Positions 12,343 to 23,706 of a stretch of DNA of 64,000 nt are shown piece after piece (position 1 is the stretch's first letter; each line of letters begins with the position of its first letter). Source of the DNA: Proales similis (lineage: Eukaryota > Rotifera > Eurotatoria > Ploima > Proalidae); assembly GCA_019059635.1 (NCBI GenBank), contig JAGVRJ010000008.1, positions 1,178,001 to 1,242,000 of the forward strand. The letters are read 5' to 3'. The translations under genes were made by a program, and so were the position numbers. The notes beneath the pieces are model-generated. The model was not told the DNA's origin. It saw only the letters and a list, made by a program, of their open reading frames with translations, and searched no databases.

Positions 12343-12943
12343 TCAGTCGATTCCGTTGTGACTCAATTGTGCTTTCATCTGGACTAGAGAGCAGAAAGGG
12401 AACCTTTTGATTGATTTTCTTGTTAAGAGGAATTTCGAAATCAACTCTTAAATATACTTACAATGACAAAACACAAAGATCCTTCCAGATTGCTCCCTTT
12501 GTTCGAGGAATTCAATAATAATTAAATGAATATCTTCACAAGATTCGCAAGGTTACCTTGATTCTAAAGTGACCCCTGATCTTTCCTCTTAGACCAATGG
12601 CCGCATGAGGGCAGAAGAAAGGTGTGCATAAGCATTCCTAATAAAGATGATGAATTGCTTCTAGTTCGAAAAAGGCACCGATAAGAGCTTCGATTGACTC
12701 ACTCCTGCATCTTTGTAGAGCTCGCAAAGAAAGCTAAGAAAATACAAAGAGACATTCAATAAACGAGGTAAAAGCAAAGAGCGGGGAGCAAAAGATTGGG
12801 AGCTCAGTATACCATGGAAACAAAAAGTAAGCACAAAGACAAGCTTTCATATCTGTGCAACATTCGCACAGACCGGATGCCCATTCATCAGTGTAGACCA
12901 TCGAATCTTGGACAATTGGTTGACGAATAACAGCTCTGTTCAT
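12343..12943 (-). CDS. PLAC8 (cornifelin-like) family protein
   Basis: Five small exons (12943-12813, 12733-12703, 12637-12557, 12496-12462, 12403-12343), all in phase; 112 aa. None except the first is long enough to show up as an ORF. The order of cysteine motifs is that of the PLAC8 domain: WASGLCECCTDMKACLCAYF, then FPCFLC completed across the first splice, then ECLCTPFFCPHAAIGLRGKI and RGHFRIK, and a terminal CSLVQMKAQL. Normal family length is about 100-190 aa. PLAC8 proteins include plant FW2.2/CNR and animal cornifelin, Cys-rich proteins linked to cell-size control, ion transport and differentiation. The function here is unknown. It is transcribed towards the preceding membrane-protein gene. 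Confidence 0.85.
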
Positions 12944-13918
12944 TTTTTAACGATAATAAAAAAGAGACTCCTCTCAAAGCTTGAGCATGCTCACCTGTTG
13001 TTATAACTCATTATAAGGCAATAGCTTCTTACTTTTTAAAACTATTTGAAGAAACAGTTTGTTAAAATGAAAATCGTTCGGCAGCCAAGTTCGGCAATTT
13101 AAACTCGGCCTTAAAAACACTAGCTCGACTCTCAGTAAAATCGATTGAATATTATAAGAACCTTGGAAAACAAGATTATGAACGATATTAAGAAAAAGCC
13201 AGAAAATTTGCTCATTTCTCGGGAGAAATGAATTCTTTATTAATCTTTTGCCGAACGGAACAGCATTTTCATGAGCTGACTTACCTTGACTACAGCTTAA
13301 ATACTCCTGACAAATATTGATCTTGCTAAAGCTTGGTCACATTACTGAGCATTCTGAAATTCGTTTTTTGGAATTGGTTGCAACATGGTTGCTCTTTTTG
13401 CCACTCAGACTCCGTCACAAAAAAAACTCAAATGAATATTCATAGACCGATTTTATTTTCAGAATAATTTGGTAATAAAGAGCCGTCTTAATTGATTTTT
13501 GAAACTTCGATCGATTAGTTGTTTTAATGCGGACCTGAAATATTGCCTTTTACTCAAAAAACATATCAAGATATAACTTTTTTTTCTTCTATAGTTTATA
13601 TTATAAAACTAAGTAGCTTTCTAAATATAGAAAAAAGGTTGATTAAAAGAAGAAAAGAATCAAGTATAAAATAAGGAAGAGTTGAAATAAAGGATTTTAA
13701 GCCAAGATTGTAGGGCTCTTAGAACATGGATTTTCTACTCGGGCTCGGGCAATTATTGACAATTATTGTATTGCAGTTAAGACTTAACTTGCGGTTTAAT
13801 AGGCTCGGCAAATAGAGTGGGTGTTTAATATTGGTTACAAACAGTGCGAAAGTTTAAAGTTGGCTCGACGCTTGCTTGTGCGAGCTGTTGGTTTATAATT
13901 ACCTCGCGAATTTGCTAA
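12944..13918. other. Intergenic region
   Basis: About 1 kb, AT-rich, with no supported gene. It lies between the divergent starts of the PLAC8 gene and a candidate small membrane protein. Confidence 0.45.
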
Positions 13919-14227
13919 ATGAAGGAATCTAAATGCCAAAGCATCTTGGTGGCGATTGCCGTCGTGGCCGTGATAGTTAAAGTGGTCTTCGTTTTTGTTA
14001 ATCTCACATTGGTTCATCATCTGTCTGGGCAGGGCGTCTTGTCAACTTGATCTTTGCCGCCGTGGTCGGTTTGATCAAGATTAGTCCGTGATCCGCATGT
14101 TGTTTACATTAAACTGAGAAAGATCTTAGCAAATACTTTGGAGGAGCGAGCGATTATACAAGCCGCCTCCGCTCAACTTGAAGCGGCTAGTTTAGTATCG
14201 CTTAACGACCATGAACCAAAAGCTTGA
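13919..14227 (+). CDS. Candidate small single-pass membrane protein (83 aa)
   Basis: Best two-exon reading: 13919-14022 and 14080-14227, phase 2, 57-bp intron (donor gtctgg is weak, acceptor atcaag). The first exon opens with an ATG and a long hydrophobic stretch (SILVAIAVVAVIVKVVFVFV, residues 8-27) followed by an NLT sequon. The second exon encodes a polar helix YIKLRKILANTLEERAIIQA and AASAQLEAASLVSLND, whose codon use looks protein-like. I recognise no family. An alternative is two unrelated short frames; the weak donor is the main reason for low confidence. It lies just upstream of the gene beginning at 14517. Confidence 0.35.
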
Positions 14228-14516
14228 GAACGATTCTAGTAAGTAAACTTTCCCTCAGTCGTTGAGCATCCTTAAATAAAGCTCACCCGCCATATGAGCA
14301 GTGGGAAATTTAGCCAGCCCAATTGGCCCGAAAAACACCGGAAAATTTAAAAGTTTTTGGAATAAGCTGGGACGATGGCCAGTCAAAACAATAAACCAGG
14401 AGCTTACAAGTGAAAGGAAGAACAAGAGAAATATTCTGGTGAATTTTTTCGAGCTGTAAGCAATTTCATCCTATAGATAGCTGACTTATTTTAAAAATTC
14501 GCTCTCAAGATCAAAA

Positions 14517-15574
14517 ATGAAGAAGACGAATTTTCCTAAAAAAAATCGAGTAAGCCGAACGGTAGTGATTGACATGTCTGTTGATTATATTCACCTAACT
14601 GTAATGTTTAGGACCAGCAAGAAGAATGTGACGCAGTCGAATTAGTGAGGCTTTCACCATTTATTAGATTAAAACCGAGGTTAAGAATTGATTTTTTTGG
14701 AGGAATGTGCAATATCGGAGATCAAAGCGAAATTGGTCAACACTGATATGCTTAAATCGAAAATTCAAGCAGCTGGTCGAAAGAATATTCGGAGACCAAC
14801 CAAAAGAGTAATATTCTTGTTTTCCTATATTTTCTATTTCCTAATGAGATCCCAATTAAAGCCGCTACAAATTCACTCGGATGGTCAAGAGTCTGAGGGA
14901 TTTGCAGACCTAAATTTCTTAAATTCTGGCCAGTCAATTGAAGCTGAAATTTCTCCATCGGTGTTACCCGTTTGCAAGCAAGAGTATCAAACCGAATATG
15001 TTGGAGACGATTACAGAGATTTTGCAGTAAGAGGAAGTAACGGCCAAGAGAAGGAGGCTAATAGCTTTCTAGTCCAAAATGCTCCAAAAGAAAATATTAA
15101 GGAATTAAAAAACGACGAAAAAAGAGAAAAGTTCTTGCGAAAATTTAACTCAAAATCAGTGATTTACGATAATAACTTTTCCAACCCTCGAAATCAAGCG
15201 AAGCTGAACACAGCAGTTTTCAAAGGCCGGGCTCAGTTAGACAAGGAACGCGAAATCAAGTCAAAATCTTGTGAGCGAATTGATCAAGTCGACTATTTTC
15301 CAGGTCTAAATTCGAGACCCAATAGCACGTTGCGTGATGCGACCAATAGATATTCGGCTATATTGCAAAAAGAGAGCAAATTAAAGGATGACTTAAATTC
15401 AAGGCTCTCGCATAGTAAAAGTCTCAAAGTGGCTTCAAGGAATGAGCCATCGTGGCAGGAATTGGCTATGAGAAAACAAACTGCTTGGTAAGATTAAAAC
15501 GCAAATTTTACATATTGAACTGAATCTAGACATTAATCAGGAGCCATAGGCTTTCAATAAATCCAAACCTTTGA
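14517..15574 (+). CDS. Unrecognised protein with RRP-motif and EPSW-motif, possibly actin-capping related
   Basis: Proposed exons: 14517-14549, 14703-14807, 14862-15487, 15541-15574; about 265 aa. The 54-bp intron 14808-14861 contains no stop in frame, so an unspliced reading runs through it as a hydrophobic stretch. Two motifs stand out: SKIQAAGRKNIRRPTKR near the N-terminus, reminiscent of CPI-type capping-protein-interaction motifs, and NEPSWQELAMRKQTAW at the C-terminus, reminiscent of the EPxW...KQK motif of CRACD-type capping-protein inhibitors. The middle is polar and disordered-looking. The last exon is uncertain: the splice phase gives only about ten more residues, while a longer downstream frame to 15657 is out of phase by one base. 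The family assignment is a guess. Confidence 0.5.
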
Positions 15575-15774
15575 ACAAAGAGACTTCCGAACTGAGCATC
15601 GGTATTAATAAGATGCTTAACAAAAAAGGCCTGCGATTCAAAATGATTAGCTTTTAAATAAAAAAATTACGTCAAAATGTTTATTTAATTTTGAATTCAT
15701 AATATGCAATGAGTAATCGAGTTTAAAGAGAATTTTAGAGTCCATTTGCAATTCGCTCAATAACTAAGCTTAAA

Positions 15775-17263
15775 ATGTCAACCGCACTATTCGGAGCTTC
15801 AAATTCACGATCCAAGAATGTAATCGAGTTCCGCGCTGGTAAAATGAACCTGAGCGGGAAAATGGTTGTGCCTGACAAGAGAAAAGGCATGATCTATATC
15901 TACCAGTCAGAAGACTCGATAATGCACTTTTGTTGGAAGGATCGAACCACTGGCATTGTTGAAGATGTAGGGGAACGATATAGATAAATTCAAGTCAATT
16001 CAAATAACCCTTTTCTTCCGGTAGGATTTAATGATTTTTCCGGACGACGTTGAAATCAAGCGAATTGATCAATGCACTACGGGTCGCGTATATTTGATGC
16101 GCATGAAAAGCTCAAACAAGAAACTATTCTGGTGGATGCAAGAGCCGGACAAAGAGAAAGACGAGAAAATTTGGAAAAAAGTTAACGATTCTCTTAACAA
16201 ACATACCGCCCCGAGTTCGGCTTCTTCGTCAGGAACAAGTGTTGCCGATCGAAACAACAGTTTGGCAAACATGTTGGGCGGTGATCTAAGCGAAATGGGT
16301 GGACCCGATTTGCAAAATTTACTCGGCTCAATGAGCGAACAGCAACTTCAAATGTTTCTAAGCGGTTTAATGCCGATCAACTCTCCTTCGTCAAACCAAT
16401 CCAGCTCATCTGGTCTAACTAGCACCCAGTAAGTATACACGTATTACGGTAAAGCGTTTACAAAAAACTTGTAACGCGAATTCTGTAAGGTCCTCGCGTG
16501 CTCAAAGCAGCACTTCAAGATCTGAAGCCACAGCATCAGCGGCATCGAATGCTCCTAATTCAGCTGCTACGACTACCAACAACCGTACTGAGACAGCTGC
16601 ATCAGAAGCATCAGATAGTACTCGCAAATCAAGCAACGAACCCCGTGTTCAGTTCAGCGATTTTCAAAATATTCTAGGAAGCATAAGTAAGATGAAAAAA
16701 TTAATCTGACCTCAGACTATGTGTAAATAGTCAATTAGCTAAGGGAGACGGAAGAGCTGAGCAGTCTGGCATGGGAGGTGAGGCATTTTCCTAATCAGAT
16801 ACAAAAACAGCTGATTCATAAAAAGAATATTAGAAATCGATTTGGCTGAAATCCTTAGCGTCAATACAATGGCACCTATATTGGCTGACAAATCTGTTCA
16901 GGAGAAGCTTCTTCCTCATTTGCCCGATTCAGATTTGCTGCCCAAAACCGAAGCTGAACTACGAACTACGATGACTACTCCGCAATTCAAAAGAGTATGA
17001 AAAGTCTTTTTAAAAGTTGAATGTTAATCTCGCTTGAGCGGTAACGCTTTAATAAGGCAATGAGCTCATTTGGTTACGCGTTGCAGAGTGGTCAGCTTGG
17101 GCCTGTACTTCAGCAGTTCAATTTGCCTCAGAGTGCCATTGACGCTGCAGCTGAAGGAAATCTTCTTGCGTTTGCGCAAGCAATGCAGCAGAACGATACT
17201 AGACCTCCAACAGAAGAAGCCAAGCCGAGCGGCGAGGAAGAGGACCAAATGGATACAAAGTAG
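15775..17263 (+). CDS. ADRM1: Proteasomal ubiquitin receptor ADRM1 (Rpn13)
   Basis: Six exons (15775-15966, 16025-16428, 16490-16686, 16739-16777, 16834-16994, 17057-17263) in consistent phase; 399 aa, human 407. The N-terminal Pru domain (residues about 10-125) has [20 protein letters not shown], then [20 protein letters not shown] completed across splice 1, and the [14 protein letters not shown] loop. A Ser/Thr/Ala-rich linker follows, then the DEUBAD domain (about 285-385): [40 protein letters not shown] and FAQAMQ. The Pru domain binds ubiquitin and Rpn2 on the 19S regulatory particle; the DEUBAD binds and activates UCHL5. A 39-bp microexon lies between linker and DEUBAD. Poly(A) signals follow the stop near 17321. 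Confidence 0.97.
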
Positions 17264-17667
17264 AAACAAATTCAAAACGAAAGAACAATTTAATCTTAAT
17301 CTAACCTTACGGCATCGAAACATAAAATAAATAAGGGCTCCTAAATTCAGTTAATTAAAAAAAAATCATACGCTGCCTTTTTAAGATATTAAATTCGTCC
17401 GCATGAAACCAATTCAACTTAATAGGCAGTCATTTAACCATGCGTGAAGCATGTATGTTTGGAAACTAAAAAGCTTATAGAGTTGACTTCTATTGATCAC
17501 TTCAACTTTTTTTGTTTGCAAAATGGCAAGATTTTATTTTTAATTAAATCGCATCAAGACTTTTGGGTAGATAAATATGTAACCATATAATTGGTCGAGT
17601 CAGCAGAATATCACAAAAAACAATATTACGAACACAAAAGAGCTAAACGGCAGTAAGAAAGACAAGC

Positions 17668-19077
17668 CTACTGCACTAGACGCCGTTGAGTGTCCAGCTT
17701 CCATATGCCGAGTAGGTACTGCAGCCTAATAGCAAGAAGGTCTCTTCCCATTTGAAAATAGCTAGCAAATGTGAGCTTGGAGCCTTCGCATTCATGCCAG
17801 TTGACATCAACCTCTGATATCTTAATTTTAAACTGTTCAGCAATGAATAGTAAATCGACATCGAAGGCCCTTTGGTTGAATATGGACAATCAATTATTAA
17901 GATTGAGTGAATTTTTAGTAAATTAATTGGAAATATATGCTCACCATCGCATAACATGAAGATTCGAAAACGTTTTTAGAGCAGCCGATTTGGTCAAAAG
18001 CTTAAAGCCACATTGTGTATCGCGGATCCCTTTCACGCACAGAAACCAGACAAGGAAATGAAACCCGTACATCAGGATCGTTCGAATCAGAGAACGCTTT
18101 TGCAAAATACTCACAGAGATCTGAGCTTTCCTTAGAAAGTAACACAATAAATACCTTTGCTACTGAATCTTTTTCCAAATGTCTTCGTGAACCACAAGCA
18201 ATCGCATCCTCCTCTTCTGGCTATAAAGTGAGTATTGGACATTCAAATTTCGAAGAAATCATATTCAAGTAGTAGTAGTAGTTTACATGTGTAATTTCAG
18301 CTGTCAAACGCCTCTCAAGTCGTTCAAAATCTGCAAACCGAGTTGCCCCATCAGCATCGGCAAAAAGAATCAATTTACCTCTGCTTTTCATAACACCCTG
18401 ACACACTCAACTTTTCAAAACTATTTGAATAATAATTAACATTTGAAACTAACCATTCGAATAGCGCCTCCTTTTCCACGGTTTTTAGCTAGGGTTAAAA
18501 CTCGTATTTTGTCAGAACCGAGCCTTCTGCTGTATTCTAGGGCGACCTTTAAGTACGATAGAGACTAACTTAAGCCAACCCGAAGATCAAATAAACTGAA
18601 TTTACCTCGCTGGTTTTATCGCGACTTCCATCATCGACAATTATCAATTCGTAGGTGAATTCTTTTTCATTAACAGCTCTATTGGCCAAATACTCGAGCG
18701 CTTCATCGAGCATGGTCGGAACTTTTTTAATAAAAATTGCGAATAGGATTAATGAAAACAGTTATCGAATCATTTAGTTACGGCGCTTCTCTTCATTGTA
18801 GCTCGGAATAACAATGCTGAGATAAATAGATGCCTGTGAGAGGATAGATGGGAATTTTATTTTTTGGTTTGTCGACGGATCTTTGTAGAATCGTTCGCTT
18901 TCATGCTCGTCTAGTCTGGAATAAGGTTCGACGACCAGTGACAGGATAAATTTACACTTAAAAGAACTCAATCAGAGGGCGAAAGAATGAGAAAAGATTG
19001 ATAATTACTAGAACTAGTGAGGCCAATACAGTCAAAGGAATGAAGGCAAGAACTTGGGGACTGAGAATGTCAATCAT
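17668..19077 (-). CDS. ALG5: Dolichyl-phosphate beta-glucosyltransferase
   Basis: Eight exons (19077-19009, 18956-18782, 18721-18606, 18546-18454, 18397-18287, 18220-18155, 18096-17945, 17869-17668), all in phase; 327 aa, human 324. ALG5 transfers glucose from UDP-glucose to dolichyl phosphate on the cytosolic ER face, supplying Dol-P-Glc for N-glycan precursor assembly. Visible: N-terminal membrane anchor (residues about 8-30), SIVIPSYNEEKRLPTMLDEA, IIVDDGSRDKTSE, AKNRGKGGAIRM, the DxD-type FADADGATRF, YGFHFLVWFLCVKGIRDTQC and RWAFDVDLLFIAEQFKI. This GT2 enzyme is intact. It converges on ADRM1 with about 400 bp between stops. Confidence 0.97.
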
Positions 19078-19571
19078 TTTGAAAGTCAATAGAGGCCCGC
19101 CGCTGCTTGCGTGTATAATTTACGTTGGCGAGATCGAGTGCGCTTTAGCTCAGTCAATTATGAAACGACACATCGGCAAGTGTTCTTATTTCTATCGTTA
19201 ATTTTTGTCTTGTGCGCAATGAAACAAAATAAATTCATTCGAAGGTAACTTTTGTTTATAAATGTTCAACGCTTCTTAATCAGCTTGGGAAGACCAGTAG
19301 CGACCTTATCGATTATCGGACGGCAGTTATCGAATTCAAAATCACGCAATATCAATACTTAGCCAAATTTATTAAACAAATATGAAAACTTAAGCGTCGT
19401 TGCAAGACCATATAACCAGACGAATAGAGTGAAAACCTTGAGATTGATTGGGTGAGGTTTTGGGTTTGATAAATGTGGTTTGGCCCTATAACGGCACAGA
19501 ATGTCAAGTAAGAGACTGCTTTAGAAGCGCTAGGGTGACTCGCTCTTCCATATTTTTGAAATCAATCTGCT

Positions 19572-20357
19572 TTAGCAGCATGGCGGCTTCATACTTGAAT
19601 AACTCGTTTGAGTGTTGGGTCTTAGATTGGTGGTCGTTACGGGCTCCGGTTTCTTTTCAGGTTGCTTGAGGTGGAAAAAGACCTAAGAAAATAGTTCTAA
19701 AGAAATTGATTTTTATAATTCTGCTCACCTTGTCCAGAATAATTGAGGCCATGTCGAAGAAAGCTCGGGACACATTTACACTCGTCTTGGCGCTGGTTTC
19801 AATAAACGGTATTCCGTGATTGCGGGCAACCTTAAATAAGCAATTAATAGAGCGGCTTTTATTCTGAGAATAAAGCCTCAAACCTCTTGGCCACGTTCTG
19901 TAGAAATCACACGCTTGTCTTCCAAATCGCATTTGTTGCCGATAATCATCTTTACCACGTCCTCGTTAGCGTTCTCTTCAATATTTCGAAGCCACTTTCC
20001 AATATTGTCAAAAGATTTGCCGTCCGTCATGTCATAGACAAGCATAATGCCCATTGCGCCGCGATAATACGTTGAAGTAATGGTGTAGAATCGTTCTTGG
20101 CCAGCAGTGTCCCATATTTGTAGTTTTATTTTTTTTCCGGCCAAATCGATTGTTTTCATTTTGAAGTCGATACCTTGAATGAGCTTTCAAAGAGATTCAT
20201 TTTTTATTCAATTTGAACGAATGGCTTTACCAATGGTCGAAATAAAAGAAGAACTAAAGGAGCCATCGGAAAATTGGCAAAGGATGGCGGTTTTGCCTAC
20301 GCCCGAGTCGCCGATTAGTAGAATTTTGAATAGGTGATCATAAGCTTGTTTTGCCAT
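19572..20357 (-). CDS. Rab GTPase, Rab10-like
   Basis: Four exons (20357-20231, 20173-19884, 19830-19729, 19682-19572), in phase; 209 aa. All G motifs are present: GDSGVGKT (P-loop), FISTIGIDF (switch I), WDTAGQERF (G3), NKCDLEDKR (G4) and ETSAK (G5). [20 protein letters not shown] is closest to Rab10. The C-terminus ends in CC for double geranylgeranylation, as in Rab10 and unlike the CaaX ends of Rab8 and Rab13. Rab10-class proteins direct exocytic and basolateral membrane traffic. The terminal exon was located by phase and by the CC end; it is too short to appear as a long ORF. The subfamily call is inference. Confidence 0.93.
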
Positions 20358-21695
20358 TTGCCATACCAATCGGCTAGTGCCCGTCTGAATATAAAAGTTT
20401 TTTTGAGCGTGCTTGCGTCTATGTTGAAAGCGTCAATAATGATAAGAAGACCATATAGACGATAAAGCGCAGACAGAATAAAACTAAAATAAAGCCAACG
20501 AAAAAGCAAAAAAAAGCTAGAGCGCATTATCTATCCAGTCAACCGTTCAGATAGACGCACACTATAAACTCATCCGATTCAATTAAATTAGGCTTAAAAA
20601 GGTTCCTCTTCACCCCCCAAGAACTTGTGGTTGTTTTTTCGGTCATAATTGCGTATTTCACAGCTGTAGCACCAACGTCAAACAAGTCTCTGATTCAAAC
20701 CGCACCATATCAGCTGCATATATAAACACACCTGCGTCAATATCTTTTTGAGTGACTTTTAATGCTCTGCGAAGCTCGTTCTAGACAGACTTCGGTAAAC
20801 AAACTCAAGCATAAGGTAAACCTTTTGTTTGGCTCATCGCTTCCCCATTGAAGTTGTATGAAGAAGCTACGGCTCAATGCAACAATCTCATATGCGGCTA
20901 GACCGTTCAAAAATTGTCATAAAAAATGCAAAATTAACCCTAGCATTCAGCCAAAAAGGCAAAATCAACATGCGCAGTTTCCAATCGAGGAAATGAACTA
21001 GCAACATGGTCTTAATGCTCTCAAATCCGATCATCCGTAAAGCTGTTGAGTTTATCCACGAGTCTATCTAATCCCGAAGGAAATGACATTTTCGAAAATT
21101 TTCATTTCTGTTCATGTTTATGCTTTTGTATTCCACTTTGCGAATAATTTAAGCTGAAATGAGCAAATGCAAAGCAGTACCGAACAAGCAGAAATCTCGC
21201 CTTGTTGAAAATCACACTCAAAACGTTTCATTTGTGGATTGTGTTTTAAATCTTTTTTGTCTTTACCGAGTTTATGGTACGTGTTAGATGCTTACGTGTA
21301 TTGCGGTTAGGTGTAGTTTGGAATCAGGTCAGATTGAAATGACGGTGAAAATTTTTGTGAAGTGAATCATTGCAAAGGCAAATTAGAGCCAAGCAAAAAT
21401 TGAGTGGGAGAGAGAATGGAAATAATGTTTAACGATATTCTCTTATGAAATAAAACAGAACTTTCCGAAGACAAATTTAAAAACGCCTTGCATTCTTTAG
21501 GGTTTATTATGGCTGGATGTTTGAAACGACTACGTAGACAAACGCGCGCGTAAAACTGCAGAGACATACGAGCCAACTTTCAAATAGGCGCTGCTGTGTT
21601 GGCGATCATGACGCTCAAAGAATGCGAGAGTTTTTTTGCGGATAAATAACCGTTCGATCGGGTTTTTGTTTAGAGGAAATACGTTTTAGAAAAGA
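20358..21695. other. Divergent intergenic region, Rab10-like / SEC61B
   Basis: About 1.3 kb between two divergent housekeeping genes. Short open frames on both strands have no splice context or recognisable motif. It presumably holds both promoters and 5' UTRs. Confidence 0.45.
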
Positions 21696-22109
<414 letters not shown>

Positions 22110-22426
22110 ACGCCATGATTAGCCACATTCTCAGCCAGTTCAACCAGCTATCTCCGATAAAGCAAACAAACATGGAAGCTTTATGCCAAATAAATTAACG
22201 CTCCTAGACTCGTCCATCAACCTGAATCTGGCTGCATCTGTTTGATTCGACAATATTTATTTGTTCCGTTCATTTCACCTTAAATAAAAAGAGGACTTGT
22301 TTCTGAAAAATTAGTTTTTGCTGTCACCAGAATTCGCGAGACAATAGACTCGGACCAAAGAGTGAAGAAGGAGTTGGGTGGATATTGCTGGATTTTAATA
22401 AACGCAATGCGCCGTTTAATTAATAA

Positions 22427-22669
22427 TATAGAAAAAAAGAGCGTGCGACAACAAGTCAAAACTTTAGAGAAGAGCTAAATGAGCTTGATATAAGTCGAGT
22501 AGCATGCAATCGACCGATTAACTTGTTTAACCAGACTAAATGTCGACTAGAATGTAGACAGGACTGTTCGGCAAAGACCTATTTGTTAAAACTCAACAAA
22601 GATCTAATGAATTTGTTAAAAAGCATTGAAGAGAGTCGTGAGAGCGAATTGAGTGCTCGTAGGTTTTAA
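22427..22669 (+). CDS. Candidate 3'-terminal exon of a small unknown gene
   Basis: An open frame of about 80 codons ends with TAA at 22667-22669. A plausible acceptor (aataatatag) sits at about 22430, and an AATAAA signal follows at about 22679. The translation is polar and helix-like (REELNELDISRVACNRP, then LECRQDCSAKTYLLKLNKDL), protein-like in composition. I found no start codon or upstream exon, and recognise no family. It could be chance. Confidence 0.25.
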   Translation, partial: YRKKERATTSQNFREELNELDISRVACNRPINLFNQTKCRLECRQDCSAKTYLLKLNKDLMNLLKSIEESRESELSARRF

Positions 22670-23061
22670 CGTTGCTCCAATAAAAGTCAGTACTCGTAGC
22701 TTAAGACGTCTGCCGACAACAACGAAAAGAAACACGATGGCTTAGTTTGCAGCGGCAGGTTCAGTTACGAAGATTGCTCACCTTCATCAAGCTTAATGGC
22801 AAACTTCAATAAAACGCAACGAACGCAAATAACAATAATCGAATAAGGCTCTTAGGTATAGCTTCAACAGCTCGGGGCAATGTTTAAAAATCTGCAGCTC
22901 GGGCTTCGGCTGACTGCCTATTGAATAATAACTAGTGCGCTGTTTGTAACCTCACTCGCTCTGCTTTATTCTTTATATTTGTTTTTTTTTGTCGATTTCT
23001 ATACCAAATATAATTTATAATTTAGACAAGTCGAAATAAAAGAGCAACCTAGATAAAGAAA
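22670..23061. other. Intergenic region
   Basis: About 390 bp upstream of the 214-aa gene. Nothing recognised apart from a poly(A)-like signal near 22679. Confidence 0.4.
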
Positions 23062-23706
23062 ATGCTTAAAAACGACTGGAGCGAGCGAGAACTATTCGCC
23101 ACTCCTCTGGTCTACTCGTTTATTGAAGAGGAAAAGACTAAGCACGAATTTTGGCATCAGAATCTTTTACATGAGGCCGAGCTGGTCCGCATTCAAAAAA
23201 TCAACGAGTCCCTACGTCAGTTCGATCGGCTCAACAATGTAAACCGTTTATATTTGCGGCGAGTTAAGTCATTTGCCGCTGGAAACAAAAAAATCCATTC
23301 GAGTGTGTTCACAGACTCCTTCGTTAATCGAATAATACAAGACGCAACCCGCTTTAGCAAAAAGCAAAAAGAACGTCCACCCGAGTTAATCGCTGCAAGT
23401 TTAGAGCAAACGAAACCTTGTAGTCGATGTGCCAGTTATTCGAAACGATATGAAGAGCGACAATTTGATCTAATTTATGAGCAGATAGCGAAGAAAATTT
23501 CGAAAGAAGAGGAGGATAAATCGCAGTCGAACGCTACCAGGCCAAATAATGCAATCGAAGAAAAGCCCGTAATTGAAAACGAACTGAAACTGCCGCCCTT
23601 GCCTTCAAAAACCAAATATGAACCGAGTGATGGTCTACTGAGGCCCAAGCCCCAAACTGCAAGCAAAAAGTTACTTGAACTTCCTCGATTGAACCGTCCC
23701 AATTAA
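23062..23706 (+). CDS. Unrecognised 214-aa protein, single exon
   Basis: An ATG in good context (gaaaATG) opens an uninterrupted frame of 214 aa. The N-terminal two thirds are charged and helical (EEKTKHEFWHQNLLHEAELV, IQKINESLRQFDRLNNVNRL), with a CSRCASYSKRYEER segment at about residues 119-132 that could be a minimal metal site. The C-terminal third is Pro/Lys-rich and disordered-looking. No signal peptide or membrane segment. I do not recognise the family. A poly(A) signal follows at about 23786, which supports a real gene. Confidence 0.6.
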   Translation: MLKNDWSERELFATPLVYSFIEEEKTKHEFWHQNLLHEAELVRIQKINESLRQFDRLNNVNRLYLRRVKSFAAGNKKIHSSVFTDSFVNRIIQDATRFSKKQKERPPELIAASLEQTKPCSRCASYSKRYEERQFDLIYEQIAKKISKEEEDKSQSNATRPNNAIEEKPVIENELKLPPLPSKTKYEPSDGLLRPKPQTASKKLLELPRLNRPN

